64,000 bases of DNA from a bacterium YEK0313 (GTDB taxonomy: Bacteria; Pseudomonadota; Alphaproteobacteria; Rhizobiales; Phreatobacteraceae): positions 890,501-954,500 of the forward strand of contig CCMO02000002.1 in assembly GCA_000751295.2 (NCBI GenBank), read 5' to 3'. The position numbers were made by a program, and so were the translations under genes. This document shows, piece after piece, positions 34,849-42,786 of this stretch. The notes under the pieces were generated by a model. It was not told where the DNA came from, searched no databases, and saw nothing but the letters and a program-made list of their open reading frames with translations. The number at the start of each line of letters is the position of its first letter. Position 1 is the first letter of the stretch.

Positions 34849-35832
34849 TCAGTTGGTCGCGGTGACGCCGGCCGCCTTGATGACCGGGGTCCAGCGGGCG
34901 ATCTCCGCTTCCAGGAAAGCGCGCAGGCCAGCGGGCGTCGCCTGGACGTCGGTCGGCAGGTCGGCGCCGAGCTCGGCGAGGCGGGACTTGACGTTGGGAT
35001 CGGCGAGAGCCGCGCGCAGCGCCTCGTTCAGCCTGTTGACGACCGGTTCCGGCGTGCCCTTCGGCGCCAGCATGGCGTTCCAGACCACGACCTGATAGCC
35101 GGGCAGGCCCGCCTCGACGGTGGTCGGCACGTTGGGCAGCGCCGGGTTGCGCTGCTGCTGGGCGACGGCGAAGGCCTTGATCGTGCCGGCACGGACCTGC
35201 GGCGCGACATTGACCACCTGGTCGCAGAGATAGTCGACCTGGCCGGCGACCAGGTCGTTCATGGCCGGGCCGGTGCCGCGATAGGGCACGGTCTGGGGAT
35301 TGACGCCAATGATCGAGTTGAGCAGCAGGCAGGTCGTGTGGCTCACCGAGCCGATGCCGGCATGGGCATTGTTGGCGTTGCGCTCATTGGCCTTCAGCCA
35401 GGCGACGAATTCGGCGAGATTGTTGGCCGGCAGCGCGTTCTTGGCCGTGATCAGGATGGCGTTGGTGTTGACGAGGCCGATCGGCGCGAAATCGTTCACC
35501 GGGTGATAGCGCAGGTTCGGATAGAGCGCGACCGAGGCGGCATGGGTGCCGGTATGGCCAATCATGATGGAGTAGCCGTCGGCGGCCTGCGTGGTCAGGC
35601 GGGTCGAGCCCGTGGTGCCGCCGGCGCCCGAAACGTTCTCGATCACGATGGCCTGGCCGAGATTGCGGCTCATGGACTCGGCGACGATCCGCGCCACCAC
35701 GTCGGTAGGTCCGCCAGCTGCGAACGGGATGATCATGGTGATCGGCCGCGTCGGATAGGTCTGGGCGGCGACGGGGCTCGCCCCGGCAACCAGGGCCGCC
35801 GCGGCCGCGGCGAGCAGGTTACGTCTGTTCAT
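34849..35832 (-). CDS. Bug-family tripartite tricarboxylate transporter binding protein
   Basis: TctC/Bug periplasmic receptor, 327 aa, binding an organic acid for a TTT-type system. The signal peptide spans about 1-24 (MNRRNLLAAAAAALVAGAS, then PVAAQ). The mature part begins YPTRPITMIIPFAAGGPTDVVAR, the Bug ligand-loop signature, and contains the APKGTPEPVVNRLN block. GGAGG lies 6 nt upstream of the start. No TctA/TctB membrane genes are in the window, as usual for orphan Bug proteins. It is divergent from a dehalogenase-like hydrolase gene, hinting at a haloacid or related ligand. Confidence 0.92.
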   Translation of the reverse strand: MNRRNLLAAAAAALVAGASPVAAQTYPTRPITMIIPFAAGGPTDVVARIVAESMSRNLGQAIVIENVSGAGGTTGSTRLTTQAADGYSIMIGHTGTHAASVALYPNLRYHPVNDFAPIGLVNTNAILITAKNALPANNLAEFVAWLKANERNANNAHAGIGSVSHTTCLLLNSIIGVNPQTVPYRGTGPAMNDLVAGQVDYLCDQVVNVAPQVRAGTIKAFAVAQQQRNPALPNVPTTVEAGLPGYQVVVWNAMLAPKGTPEPVVNRLNEALRAALADPNVKSRLAELGADLPTDVQATPAGLRAFLEAEIARWTPVIKAAGVTATN

Positions 35833-35972
35833 GTCCGTCCTCCGGTGATGACCCGCGTTTCGCATCGAGAAAATTCGCAGGTTCAACTTGCTTTGTCCTA
35901 CCTAGCCCGAATTTCGCGGCCGGGCTATGGCCTGCACATAGCGCAACGTCAGAACACCGCAAGAGGTCCATC

Positions 35973-36878
35973 ATGATCGCGGAGTTGCCGGCCACCGACA
36001 CGCTGTTCGAAGGCTTCCGCATGCTCGACGTCGCGACGTCGGGCACCACGATCCGCCTGCGCACCGGCGGTTCGGGCCCGCCGCTGTTGCTCCTGCACGG
36101 CTATCCGCAAACCCACGCGCTCTGGCACAAGGTGGCGCCGCGCCTTGCCCGGCGCTTCACCGTGGTGGCGGCCGACCTGCGCGGCTATGGCGACAGCGGC
36201 AAGCCGGAAACCACCGAAGACCATTCCCCCTATTCCAAGCGCGCCATGGCGCTGGACATGGCCGAGGTGATGACGGCACTCGGCCATGACCGCTTCTTCG
36301 TCTGCGGCCATGACCGCGGTGGGCGGGTCGCCCACCGTCTCGCCCTCGACCATGCCGAGCGCGTCACGAAGATCGCGGTGCTGGACATCGCGCCGACCCG
36401 CGAAATGTACCGCAACACGACGGAAGCCTTCGCCCGTGCCTATTGGCACTGGTTCTTCCTGATCACGCCGGCGCCGTTCCCGGAGCGCATGATCGGCGCC
36501 GATCCCGATGCCTACTGGCTGAAGAAATGCGGCTCCGGATCGGCCGGGCTCGCGCCTTTCGCGCCGGCGGCTCTCGATCACTACCTGCGCTGCTTCCGCG
36601 ATCCCGTCACCATTCACGCGAGCTGCGAGGATTATCGCGCCGCCGCCTCGATCGACATCGCCCATGACGACGGCGATGCCGGGCGCAAGCTGTCGGCGCC
36701 GCTGCTCGTGCTCTGGGGGCGCAACGGCGTGATCGAAAAATGCTTCGACGCCCTGGCGCTCTGGCGCCAGCGGGCGAGCGATGTGCGCGGCCATGCCCTG
36801 CCCGGCGGACACTACCTGGCCGAGGAGTTGCCCGACCTCGTCGCCCACGAGCTCGAGCAGTTCTTCCGGATCGCCTGA
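35973..36878 (+). CDS. fluoroacetate dehalogenase-like alpha/beta hydrolase
   Basis: Alpha/beta hydrolase, 301 aa, close in pattern to haloacetate (fluoroacetate) dehalogenases. The nucleophile is Asp114 in GHDRGGR, with Arg115 and Arg118 to bind the carboxylate, the acid Asp138 in VLDIAPT, and His280 in LPGGHYL. The fluoride-binding trio of the Rhodopseudomonas enzyme (His, Trp, Tyr) has counterparts His159, Trp160 (YWHWFF) and Tyr221 (EDYRAA). The active-site Trp that follows in that enzyme (GWG) is replaced by GSG near 187-189, so substrate range may differ. Flanked by two Bug receptors. Confidence 0.85.
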   Translation: MIAELPATDTLFEGFRMLDVATSGTTIRLRTGGSGPPLLLLHGYPQTHALWHKVAPRLARRFTVVAADLRGYGDSGKPETTEDHSPYSKRAMALDMAEVMTALGHDRFFVCGHDRGGRVAHRLALDHAERVTKIAVLDIAPTREMYRNTTEAFARAYWHWFFLITPAPFPERMIGADPDAYWLKKCGSGSAGLAPFAPAALDHYLRCFRDPVTIHASCEDYRAAASIDIAHDDGDAGRKLSAPLLVLWGRNGVIEKCFDALALWRQRASDVRGHALPGGHYLAEELPDLVAHELEQFFRIA

Positions 36879-36887
36879 AGCCGGCGG

Positions 36888-37859
36888 TCAGTTGCCCGCG
36901 GTCACGCCGGCCGCCTTGATGACCGGCGTCCATTTGTCGACCTCAGCGCGGACATGCGCGCCCAGCGCCTCGGCCGTCTGGCCGGCCGCATCGGGAATCT
37001 CGCAGCCGAGCTCCAGCAGGCGCCGGCGCACATTGTCGTCGGCGAGCGCGGCGCGGCCGGCGGCATTGAGTCGCTGGACGATGTCGCGCGGCGTACCCTT
37101 CGGCGCGAACATGGCGTTCCAGCCGACCACCTGGAACACCGGCAGGCCGGCTTCGGCCGCGGTCGGCACGTCGGGCGCGGCCGGCGAGCGCGCCGGCGTC
37201 GCGATGACCAGGGTGTTGAGGCTGGTCAGCTGCGGGATGATGGTGACGGTCTGGTCGCAGACATAGTCGAGCTGCTTGCCGAGCAGCGCCGCGAGCGCCG
37301 GCCCCGAGCCGCGGAACGGCACATGCTGCACCGGCGCGCCGATCAGGTGGTGGAAGAACACGCAGGTCAGGTGCGAGGTCGAGCCGACGCCGCCATGGCC
37401 ATAATTGTAGCGCGCGGGCTCCGCCTTCAGGAGCGCGATGAACTCGGCGAGCGTGCGGGCCGGAAAGTCCTTGCGCGCGGCAATCACCATCGGCGTGCCG
37501 GCAGCGTTCATGACCGGCTCGAAATCGGTGCGCGGATCATAGCCGAGATTGGGGTAGAGCCCGACCGAAGCCGAATGCGTGCCCATATTGCCCATGATCA
37601 CCGTGTAGCCGTCCGGCGCCGCGCGGGCGACGCGCAGCGAGCCGGTGGTGCCGCCGGCCCCGGCGACGTTTTCCACGACGATCGACTGGCCGAGCGTGCG
37701 CGACATGTGCTCGGCCATGATGCGGGCGATGATGTCGGTTGTGCCGCCGGCGGCGAAGGGCACGACCATGGTGATCGCGCGGTTCGGATAGGGCTGGGCC
37801 GGCGCTGCCGCCGGCGCGAGCGTGAACAGGGCCGCAAGGCCCATCAGAAGTCGTCGCAT
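36888..37859 (-). CDS. Bug-family tripartite tricarboxylate transporter binding protein
   Basis: Second TctC/Bug receptor, 323 aa. The signal peptide is MRRLLMGLAALFTLAPAAAP with a cut near residue 21. Mature YPNRAITMVVPFAAGGTTDI and FAPKGTPRDIVQRLNAAG are the family blocks. It shares many segments with the Bug protein at 34849-35832, so the two are paralogues. It converges with the dehalogenase-like gene (stops 10 nt apart) and lies downstream of the GntR regulator on the same strand. No cognate permease genes are present. Confidence 0.92.
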   Translation of the reverse strand: MRRLLMGLAALFTLAPAAAPAQPYPNRAITMVVPFAAGGTTDIIARIMAEHMSRTLGQSIVVENVAGAGGTTGSLRVARAAPDGYTVIMGNMGTHSASVGLYPNLGYDPRTDFEPVMNAAGTPMVIAARKDFPARTLAEFIALLKAEPARYNYGHGGVGSTSHLTCVFFHHLIGAPVQHVPFRGSGPALAALLGKQLDYVCDQTVTIIPQLTSLNTLVIATPARSPAAPDVPTAAEAGLPVFQVVGWNAMFAPKGTPRDIVQRLNAAGRAALADDNVRRRLLELGCEIPDAAGQTAEALGAHVRAEVDKWTPVIKAAGVTAGN

Positions 37860-37940
37860 GGTCTCCTCCCACCATCGGTCCCGGCCGCATTGTTCGCGGG
37901 TCTCGGGAGGCCGGCGGCCGCCTGCGGCCGGCCGGCGCCG

Positions 37941-38642
37941 TCAGAAATGTTTCAGGCCGAACTCCTCGAGCAGCGGCACCAGCTCGTCGCGGGCATGGCT
38001 GCGATGGGCGCGCGCCGCCGCGTGGGCGGCGGCCGACTCACCCGCGCTGATCGCCGCGACGATGGCTCGATGCTCGGCGACCGAGGCCGGCAATTGCCGG
38101 CGCAGCTTCAAAGTCAGCATGCGCGCCCGGTGCGACTGGTCGTTGACCGTCTGGATGATGCGCTGGATGCGCCGGTTGCCGCAGCGCTCGACCAGGATGC
38201 GGTGGAAGGTTTCATCCGCCTTGCCCCAGTCCTTCAGGAGGCCGGCGGCATGGGCCGCCTCCATCCGGTCGGTCGCCTCGGAAAGCGCGGCCGCGACCGC
38301 CGCGCGCTCTTCGGCCGGGCGCTGCGCCAGAAGCTCGGCGGCGCTCGCCTCGAGCGCGATGATGACCTCGTAGATCTCCCTGATGTCGTCGGGGACGAGG
38401 GCGCAGATGACGATGCCGCGCTTCGGCACGATGCGGACGAGCCCCTCCTCCTGCAGCCGGATGGAGGCTTCGTGCACGGGCGTGCGGCTCATGCCGAGGC
38501 GCAGGGCGATCTCCTGCTCGGAGGCCTGGTAGCCGGGCGCGAAGGTGCTCTCGCGGATCGCCTCCTTCATCGCGGCATAGGCATCGTCGACCAGCGACGG
38601 GCGTCGCTCGCCGGCGACCGCGGCCTTGGCGCTCCTGGCCAT
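37941..38642 (-). CDS. GntR family (FadR/FCD) transcriptional regulator
   Basis: Regulator of 233 aa. The winged HTH lies at about 18-75 (YQASEQEIALRLGMSRTPVHEA, then RIVPKRGIVI). The C-terminal FCD ligand domain carries WGKADETFHRIL, RARMLTL and SVAEHRAIVAAI with metal-binding histidines. GAGGAG precedes the ATG at 38642; an upstream in-frame ATG is less well placed. It is divergent from the tandem dehydrogenase genes, so control of organic-acid (tartrate or malate) use is likely. A perfect 12-bp palindrome lies 36 bp before its start. Confidence 0.9.
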   Translation of the reverse strand: MARSAKAAVAGERRPSLVDDAYAAMKEAIRESTFAPGYQASEQEIALRLGMSRTPVHEASIRLQEEGLVRIVPKRGIVICALVPDDIREIYEVIIALEASAAELLAQRPAEERAAVAAALSEATDRMEAAHAAGLLKDWGKADETFHRILVERCGNRRIQRIIQTVNDQSHRARMLTLKLRRQLPASVAEHRAIVAAISAGESAAAHAAARAHRSHARDELVPLLEEFGLKHF

Positions 38643-38677
38643 CGCGTTTCTCCTCGTGGCTGCAACAGGCATATCAT

Positions 38678-38689
38678 CTTCCATGGAAG
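38678..38689. promoter_or_regulatory. palindrome in GntR/dehydrogenase divergent promoter
   Basis: CTTCCATGGAAG is a perfect 12-bp palindrome in the 158-bp gap between the GntR gene and the first tartrate-type dehydrogenase. A -35-like TTGACA begins 14 bp further toward the dehydrogenase gene (38703-38708), though no convincing -10 follows. Position and symmetry make it a candidate GntR operator; it is short, so chance occurrence is possible. Confidence 0.4.
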
Positions 38690-38800
38690 CTGCAATGGAT
38701 TATTGACACCGTCACGAATCCGGGGCCAATGCCGATCGGCGGCCACGGCGGCGCGCGTCGCGCATGCAGCACGGGACCGTTTTGGAAAAGGATGCGGGCC

Positions 38801-39877
38801 ATGAAGACCTACAGGATCGCGGCGATTCCGGGCGACGGCATCGGCAAGGAAGTGATCGCGGCCGGCATCGAGGTGCTTCAGGCGCTCTGCCGCCGCGACG
38901 GCGGCTTCGGCCTCGCCTTCGATCATTTCGACTGGGGCTCGGACTATTACAAGCGCCACGGCGTGATGATGCCGGAGCACGGGCGCGACGAGATCCGGGG
39001 CCATGACGCGATCTTTTTCGGCGCGGTCGGCGCGCCCGACGTGCCCGATCATGTCTCGCTCTGGGGCCTGAGGCTCGCGATCTGCCAGCCCTTCGACCAA
39101 TATGCCAATGTCCGGCCGACCCGGGTGCTGCCGGGCATCGTCAGCCCGCTGCGCCACGTCTCCGGGCCGGAGCTCGACTGGGTCATCGTGCGCGAGAATT
39201 CCGAAGGCGAATATGCCGGGGTCGGCGGCCGGGTGCATCGCGGCCTGCCCGAGGAGGTGGCGACCGACGTGTCGATGATGACGCGCAGCGGGGTGCGGCG
39301 CATCATGCACTTCGCCTTCCGGCTCGCCCGGTCGCGGCCGCGCCGCCTCTTGACCGTCGTCACCAAGTCGAACGCCCAGCGCCACGCCATGGTAATGTGG
39401 GACGAGATCGCGGCGGAGGTGGCGGCCGACTATGCCGACGTGACCTGGGACAAGATGCTGGTCGATGCCATGACCATGCGCATGACGATGAAGCCCGAGA
39501 CGATCGACACGGTGGTGGCGACCAACCTGCATGCCGACATCCTGTCCGATCTCGCGGCCGCGCTCGCCGGTTCCATCGGCATAGCGCCGACCGCCAATCT
39601 CAATCCGGAGCGGCGGTTCCCCTCCATGTTCGAGCCGATCCACGGCTCGGCCTTCGACATTGCCGGCAAGGGCATCGCCAATCCGGTCGGCACGTTCTGG
39701 ACGGCGACGCTGATGCTCGACCATCTCGGCGAGCGGCCGGCGGCCGACCGCCTGATGCGGGCGATCGAGCGGGTGACCGCCGATCCGGCGCTGCATACGC
39801 CCGATCTCGGCGGCGCGGCGACGACCCGCGCCGTCACCGACGCGGTGATCGCGGCGATCGCCGCCGACAACAATTGA
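38801..39877 (+). CDS. isocitrate/isopropylmalate dehydrogenase family, tartrate/D-malate dehydrogenase-like (copy 1)
   Basis: NAD-dependent beta-decarboxylating dehydrogenase, 358 aa, of the tartrate dehydrogenase/D-malate dehydrogenase (TtuC/DmlA) type. It shows IPGDGIGKEV near the N-terminus, VRENSEGEYAGVGGR, TKSNAQRHAM with the catalytic Lys, the metal-binding Asp block NLHADILSDLAA, and EPIHGSAFDIAGKG. The ATG at 38801 follows AAGGA by 8 nt. A paralogue of equal length lies 115 nt downstream. It probably converts D-malate or tartrate to pyruvate or oxaloglycolate under control of the divergent GntR. Confidence 0.9.
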   Translation: MKTYRIAAIPGDGIGKEVIAAGIEVLQALCRRDGGFGLAFDHFDWGSDYYKRHGVMMPEHGRDEIRGHDAIFFGAVGAPDVPDHVSLWGLRLAICQPFDQYANVRPTRVLPGIVSPLRHVSGPELDWVIVRENSEGEYAGVGGRVHRGLPEEVATDVSMMTRSGVRRIMHFAFRLARSRPRRLLTVVTKSNAQRHAMVMWDEIAAEVAADYADVTWDKMLVDAMTMRMTMKPETIDTVVATNLHADILSDLAAALAGSIGIAPTANLNPERRFPSMFEPIHGSAFDIAGKGIANPVGTFWTATLMLDHLGERPAADRLMRAIERVTADPALHTPDLGGAATTRAVTDAVIAAIAADNN

Positions 39878-39992
39878 GAACAATCGGCCAAGGCTGCCGA
39901 TACCGTCATGGAGGCCATGCCGGCCGGCCCGGTTGCGACGGGCGCCGCTGAAGGCCTATCGAAGGCGCAACGCGTTCACGAGGAGACGTTCC

Positions 39993-41069
39993 ATGGCCCG
40001 CTCGAACACCTACAGGCTCGCCGTCATTCCCGGCGACGGCATCGGCAAGGAGGTCATGCCCGAAGGCGTGCGCGTGCTGGAGGCCGCCGCGCGGAAATAC
40101 AAGTTTTCGGTCGCGCTCGATCATTTCGACTTCTCGTCCTACGACTACTACGAGAAGCACGGACGGATGATGCCGGAGGACTGGAAGGAGCGCATCGGCA
40201 GCCACGACGCGATCTTCTTCGGCGCGGTCGGTCTGCCCGCCAAGATCCCCGACCACATCTCGCTCTGGGGTTCGCTCCTCCTGATGCGCCGGGAGTTCGA
40301 CCAGTACGTCAATCTCAGGCCGGTGAAGCTGATGCCCGGCGTGCCGGCGCCGCTCGCCAACCGCAAGCCCGGCGACATCGACTTCTTCGTGGTGCGCGAG
40401 AACACCGAGGGTGAATATTCCTCGATCGGCGGCCGCATGTTCCCCGGCACCGAGCGCGAATTCGTGGTGCAGGAAACGGTGATGACGCGCGTCGGCGTCG
40501 ACCGCATCCTGAAATATGCCTTCGAGCTCGCCAAGCGCCGGCCGCGCAAGAAGGTGACCAGCGCCACCAAGTCGAACGGCATCGCCATCACCATGCCCTA
40601 CTGGGACGAGCGGGTGGCGGAGATGAAGAAGGCCTATCCGGAGGTGAGCGTCGACCAGTATCACATCGACATTCTCACCGCCCATTTCGTGCTCAACCCC
40701 GACCGGTTCGACGTGGTGGTGGCTTCCAACCTGTTCGGCGACATCCTGTCCGATCTCGGCCCGGCCTGCACCGGCACGATCGGCATCGCGCCATCGGGCA
40801 ACATCAATCCCGACCGCAAATTTCCCTCGCTGTTCGAGCCGGTGCACGGCTCGGCGCCCGACATTGCCGGCAAGGGCATCGCCAATCCCGTCGGCCAGAT
40901 CTGGTCCGCGGCGATGATGCTCGACCACCTCGGCGAGACGGAAGCCGCTGCGGCGATCGTGCGCGCCATCGAGGAGGTGCTGGCAAAGGCGGAGTATCGG
41001 ACCGGCGATCTCGGCGGCAAGGCCAACACCGTCGTCTGCGGACAGGCCATCGCCGACGCCGTGGCCTGA
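39993..41069 (+). CDS. isocitrate/isopropylmalate dehydrogenase family, tartrate/D-malate dehydrogenase-like (copy 2)
   Basis: Paralogue of the preceding gene, also 358 aa. Family blocks are IPGDGIGKEV, VRENTEGEYSSIGGR, TKSNGIAITMPYW with the catalytic Lys, NLFGDILSDLGP and EPVHGSAPDIAGKG. It differs from copy 1 in the substrate-facing stretch after DHFDF and in FDQYVNLRPVKL, so the two likely differ in substrate preference rather than being a recent copy. GAGGAG precedes the ATG. Same strand and close spacing suggest one operon with copy 1. Confidence 0.9.
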   Translation: MARSNTYRLAVIPGDGIGKEVMPEGVRVLEAAARKYKFSVALDHFDFSSYDYYEKHGRMMPEDWKERIGSHDAIFFGAVGLPAKIPDHISLWGSLLLMRREFDQYVNLRPVKLMPGVPAPLANRKPGDIDFFVVRENTEGEYSSIGGRMFPGTEREFVVQETVMTRVGVDRILKYAFELAKRRPRKKVTSATKSNGIAITMPYWDERVAEMKKAYPEVSVDQYHIDILTAHFVLNPDRFDVVVASNLFGDILSDLGPACTGTIGIAPSGNINPDRKFPSLFEPVHGSAPDIAGKGIANPVGQIWSAAMMLDHLGETEAAAAIVRAIEEVLAKAEYRTGDLGGKANTVVCGQAIADAVA

Positions 41070-41239
41070 CCCTGGCTCATGGCTCTCATGCCCGCCATGG
41101 CTGGCTGCGGGCGTGCATCTTACGCAAAAACACCAATATCGGCCTATAGGCGCGGACCTTAGGGTTCGCGCCGCGCCCGGAGCGCGGACAGCATCGTTCT
41201 TCCCGACCAACCATAGAACCCTCAAAGGGCCGCACCGCG

Positions 41240-41923
41240 ATGGACTTCAGCTCGCTGAGCCTTGTCGGCATCATCCAGGTCATCTGGATCAACATCATCC
41301 TGTCGGGCGACAATGCGGTGGTCATCGCGCTCGCCTGCCGCGGCCTGCCCGAACGGCAGCGGCTGATCGGCATGGTGCTGGGCGCCGGCGTCGCCATCCT
41401 CCTGCGCGTCGTCTTCACGCTGTTCGTCGCCAGCCTGCTCGACATGCCGTTCCTGCGGCTCGTCGGCGGCCTGCTGCTGCTCTGGATCGCGGTCAAGCTG
41501 ATCACCGACGACGGTCACGGCAACGACGAGATCAAGGCTTCCGACCAGCTCTGGTATGCGGTCCGCACCGTCGCGATCGCCGACGCCGTGATGAGCCTCG
41601 ACAATGTGCTGGCGATCGCCGCGGTGGCCAAGAGCAACACCGCCATGCTGGTCATCGGCCTGGTCATCTCGATCCCGCTGATCGTCGCCGGCGCCTCGCT
41701 GATCATGAAGCTGCTCGAAAAGCTGCCGATCCTGGTCTGGGCCGGCGCCGCGCTGCTCGGCTGGCTCGCCGGCGACATGATGCTGCACGACCCGATGACC
41801 ATCAAATTCCTGGGCAGCGACTTCGCCCACCGGCTCGAACTGCCGGCCGAAGTGGTCGGAGCGGTGCTGGTGCTGGCCATCGCCTATCTGCTGAAGCGCA
41901 GGGAAGCTCAGGCTGCGGCCTGA
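41240..41923 (+). CDS. TerC family integral membrane protein (YjbE-type), copy 1
   Basis: TerC-family membrane protein, 227 aa, with about seven hydrophobic helices. The metal-transport signature motifs are SGDNAVVIALACRGLP at about 22-37 and IADAVMSLDNVLAIAA in the middle. Related proteins export Mn2+ or supply metals to exported enzymes. A yybP-ykoY manganese riboswitch, common before such genes, was sought in the 170-nt leader and not recognised. A second TerC gene lies 120 nt downstream. Confidence 0.9.
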   Translation: MDFSSLSLVGIIQVIWINIILSGDNAVVIALACRGLPERQRLIGMVLGAGVAILLRVVFTLFVASLLDMPFLRLVGGLLLLWIAVKLITDDGHGNDEIKASDQLWYAVRTVAIADAVMSLDNVLAIAAVAKSNTAMLVIGLVISIPLIVAGASLIMKLLEKLPILVWAGAALLGWLAGDMMLHDPMTIKFLGSDFAHRLELPAEVVGAVLVLAIAYLLKRREAQAAA

Positions 41924-42042
41924 GCGCAACACCCGACAAAAAAGCGCAAGCCCCCCCTGGCATACGTCCAAATGCGTACTATGTGGCCGTGTCAGTTGAC
42001 GCGCCGCAGCATGACGAGCGCCAGGGGAAAACGGGACCATCA

Positions 42043-42774
42043 ATGGACAGCACATTCTGGATCGGCCTGCTCCAGATCATCTGGATCGACCTCCTTCTGT
42101 CCGGCGACAACGCCGTGGTCATCGCCCTGGCCTGCCGCGGCCTCCCCGAAAGACAGCGCAAGATCGGCATCATCCTCGGTGCCGGCGCCGCCGTCGGCCT
42201 GCGCATCCTGTTCGCCCTGATCATCACCTACCTGCTCGCCATCCCCTTCCTGAAGCTGGTCGGCGGCCTCCTGCTCCTGTGGGTCGCGGTGAAGCTCGCC
42301 TCCGACGAGGGCGGCGACGAGCACGCCGATCTCGAGGAGACCGACAATCTCTGGCGCGCGGTCAGGACCATCGCCATTGCCGACGCGGTGATGAGCCTCG
42401 ACAACGTCCTGGCGATCGCCGCCGCCTCGCACGGCAATGTCTGGCTGTTCATCTTCGGCCTCGCCCTCACCATCCCGCTGATCGTTGCCGGCTCGGGCAT
42501 GGTGCTGGCGCTGATCCAGCGCTTCCCGATCTTCGTCTGGGCGGGCGCCGCGCTGCTCGGCTGGATCGCCGGCGACATGCTGGTCAACGACCCCGTCGTC
42601 CTGAAGCAGCTCGCCGCCTGGAACCCGGCCTTCGTCGTGACCGATCCCAACCCGGCGATCGGCATCAAGGCAGGCCCTTGGCCGCACTATGTCGCGGCGA
42701 TCGTCGGCGCCGTCGGCGTGGTCCTGGTCGGCCTCCTGCTGCGTCGCAATCACGCGAAGGCCGAACACGCCTGA
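42043..42774 (+). CDS. TerC family integral membrane protein (YjbE-type), copy 2
   Basis: Paralogue of the preceding TerC protein, 243 aa. The motifs SGDNAVVIALACRGLPER and IADAVMSLDNVLAIAA are nearly identical to copy 1, but the loop SDEGGDEHADLEET and the longer C-terminus differ. Likely a metal (Mn2+ or similar) membrane transporter or metal-loading protein. The two genes may form hetero-oligomers or serve different conditions. It converges with recF, stops 12 nt apart. Confidence 0.9.
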   Translation: MDSTFWIGLLQIIWIDLLLSGDNAVVIALACRGLPERQRKIGIILGAGAAVGLRILFALIITYLLAIPFLKLVGGLLLLWVAVKLASDEGGDEHADLEETDNLWRAVRTIAIADAVMSLDNVLAIAAASHGNVWLFIFGLALTIPLIVAGSGMVLALIQRFPIFVWAGAALLGWIAGDMLVNDPVVLKQLAAWNPAFVVTDPNPAIGIKAGPWPHYVAAIVGAVGVVLVGLLLRRNHAKAEHA

Positions 42775-42786
42775 ACCGGCGGGCGG

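Noticed and set aside
41070..41239. Possible manganese (yybP-ykoY) riboswitch before the first TerC gene
   Set aside because: The conserved aptamer segments were not found in the leader by eye; a covariance-model search would decide.
41950..42024. Separated arms CCCCTGGC and GCCAGGGG in the gap between the TerC genes
   Set aside because: Arms are GC-rich, about 60 nt apart and the only pairing; likely chance in this DNA.
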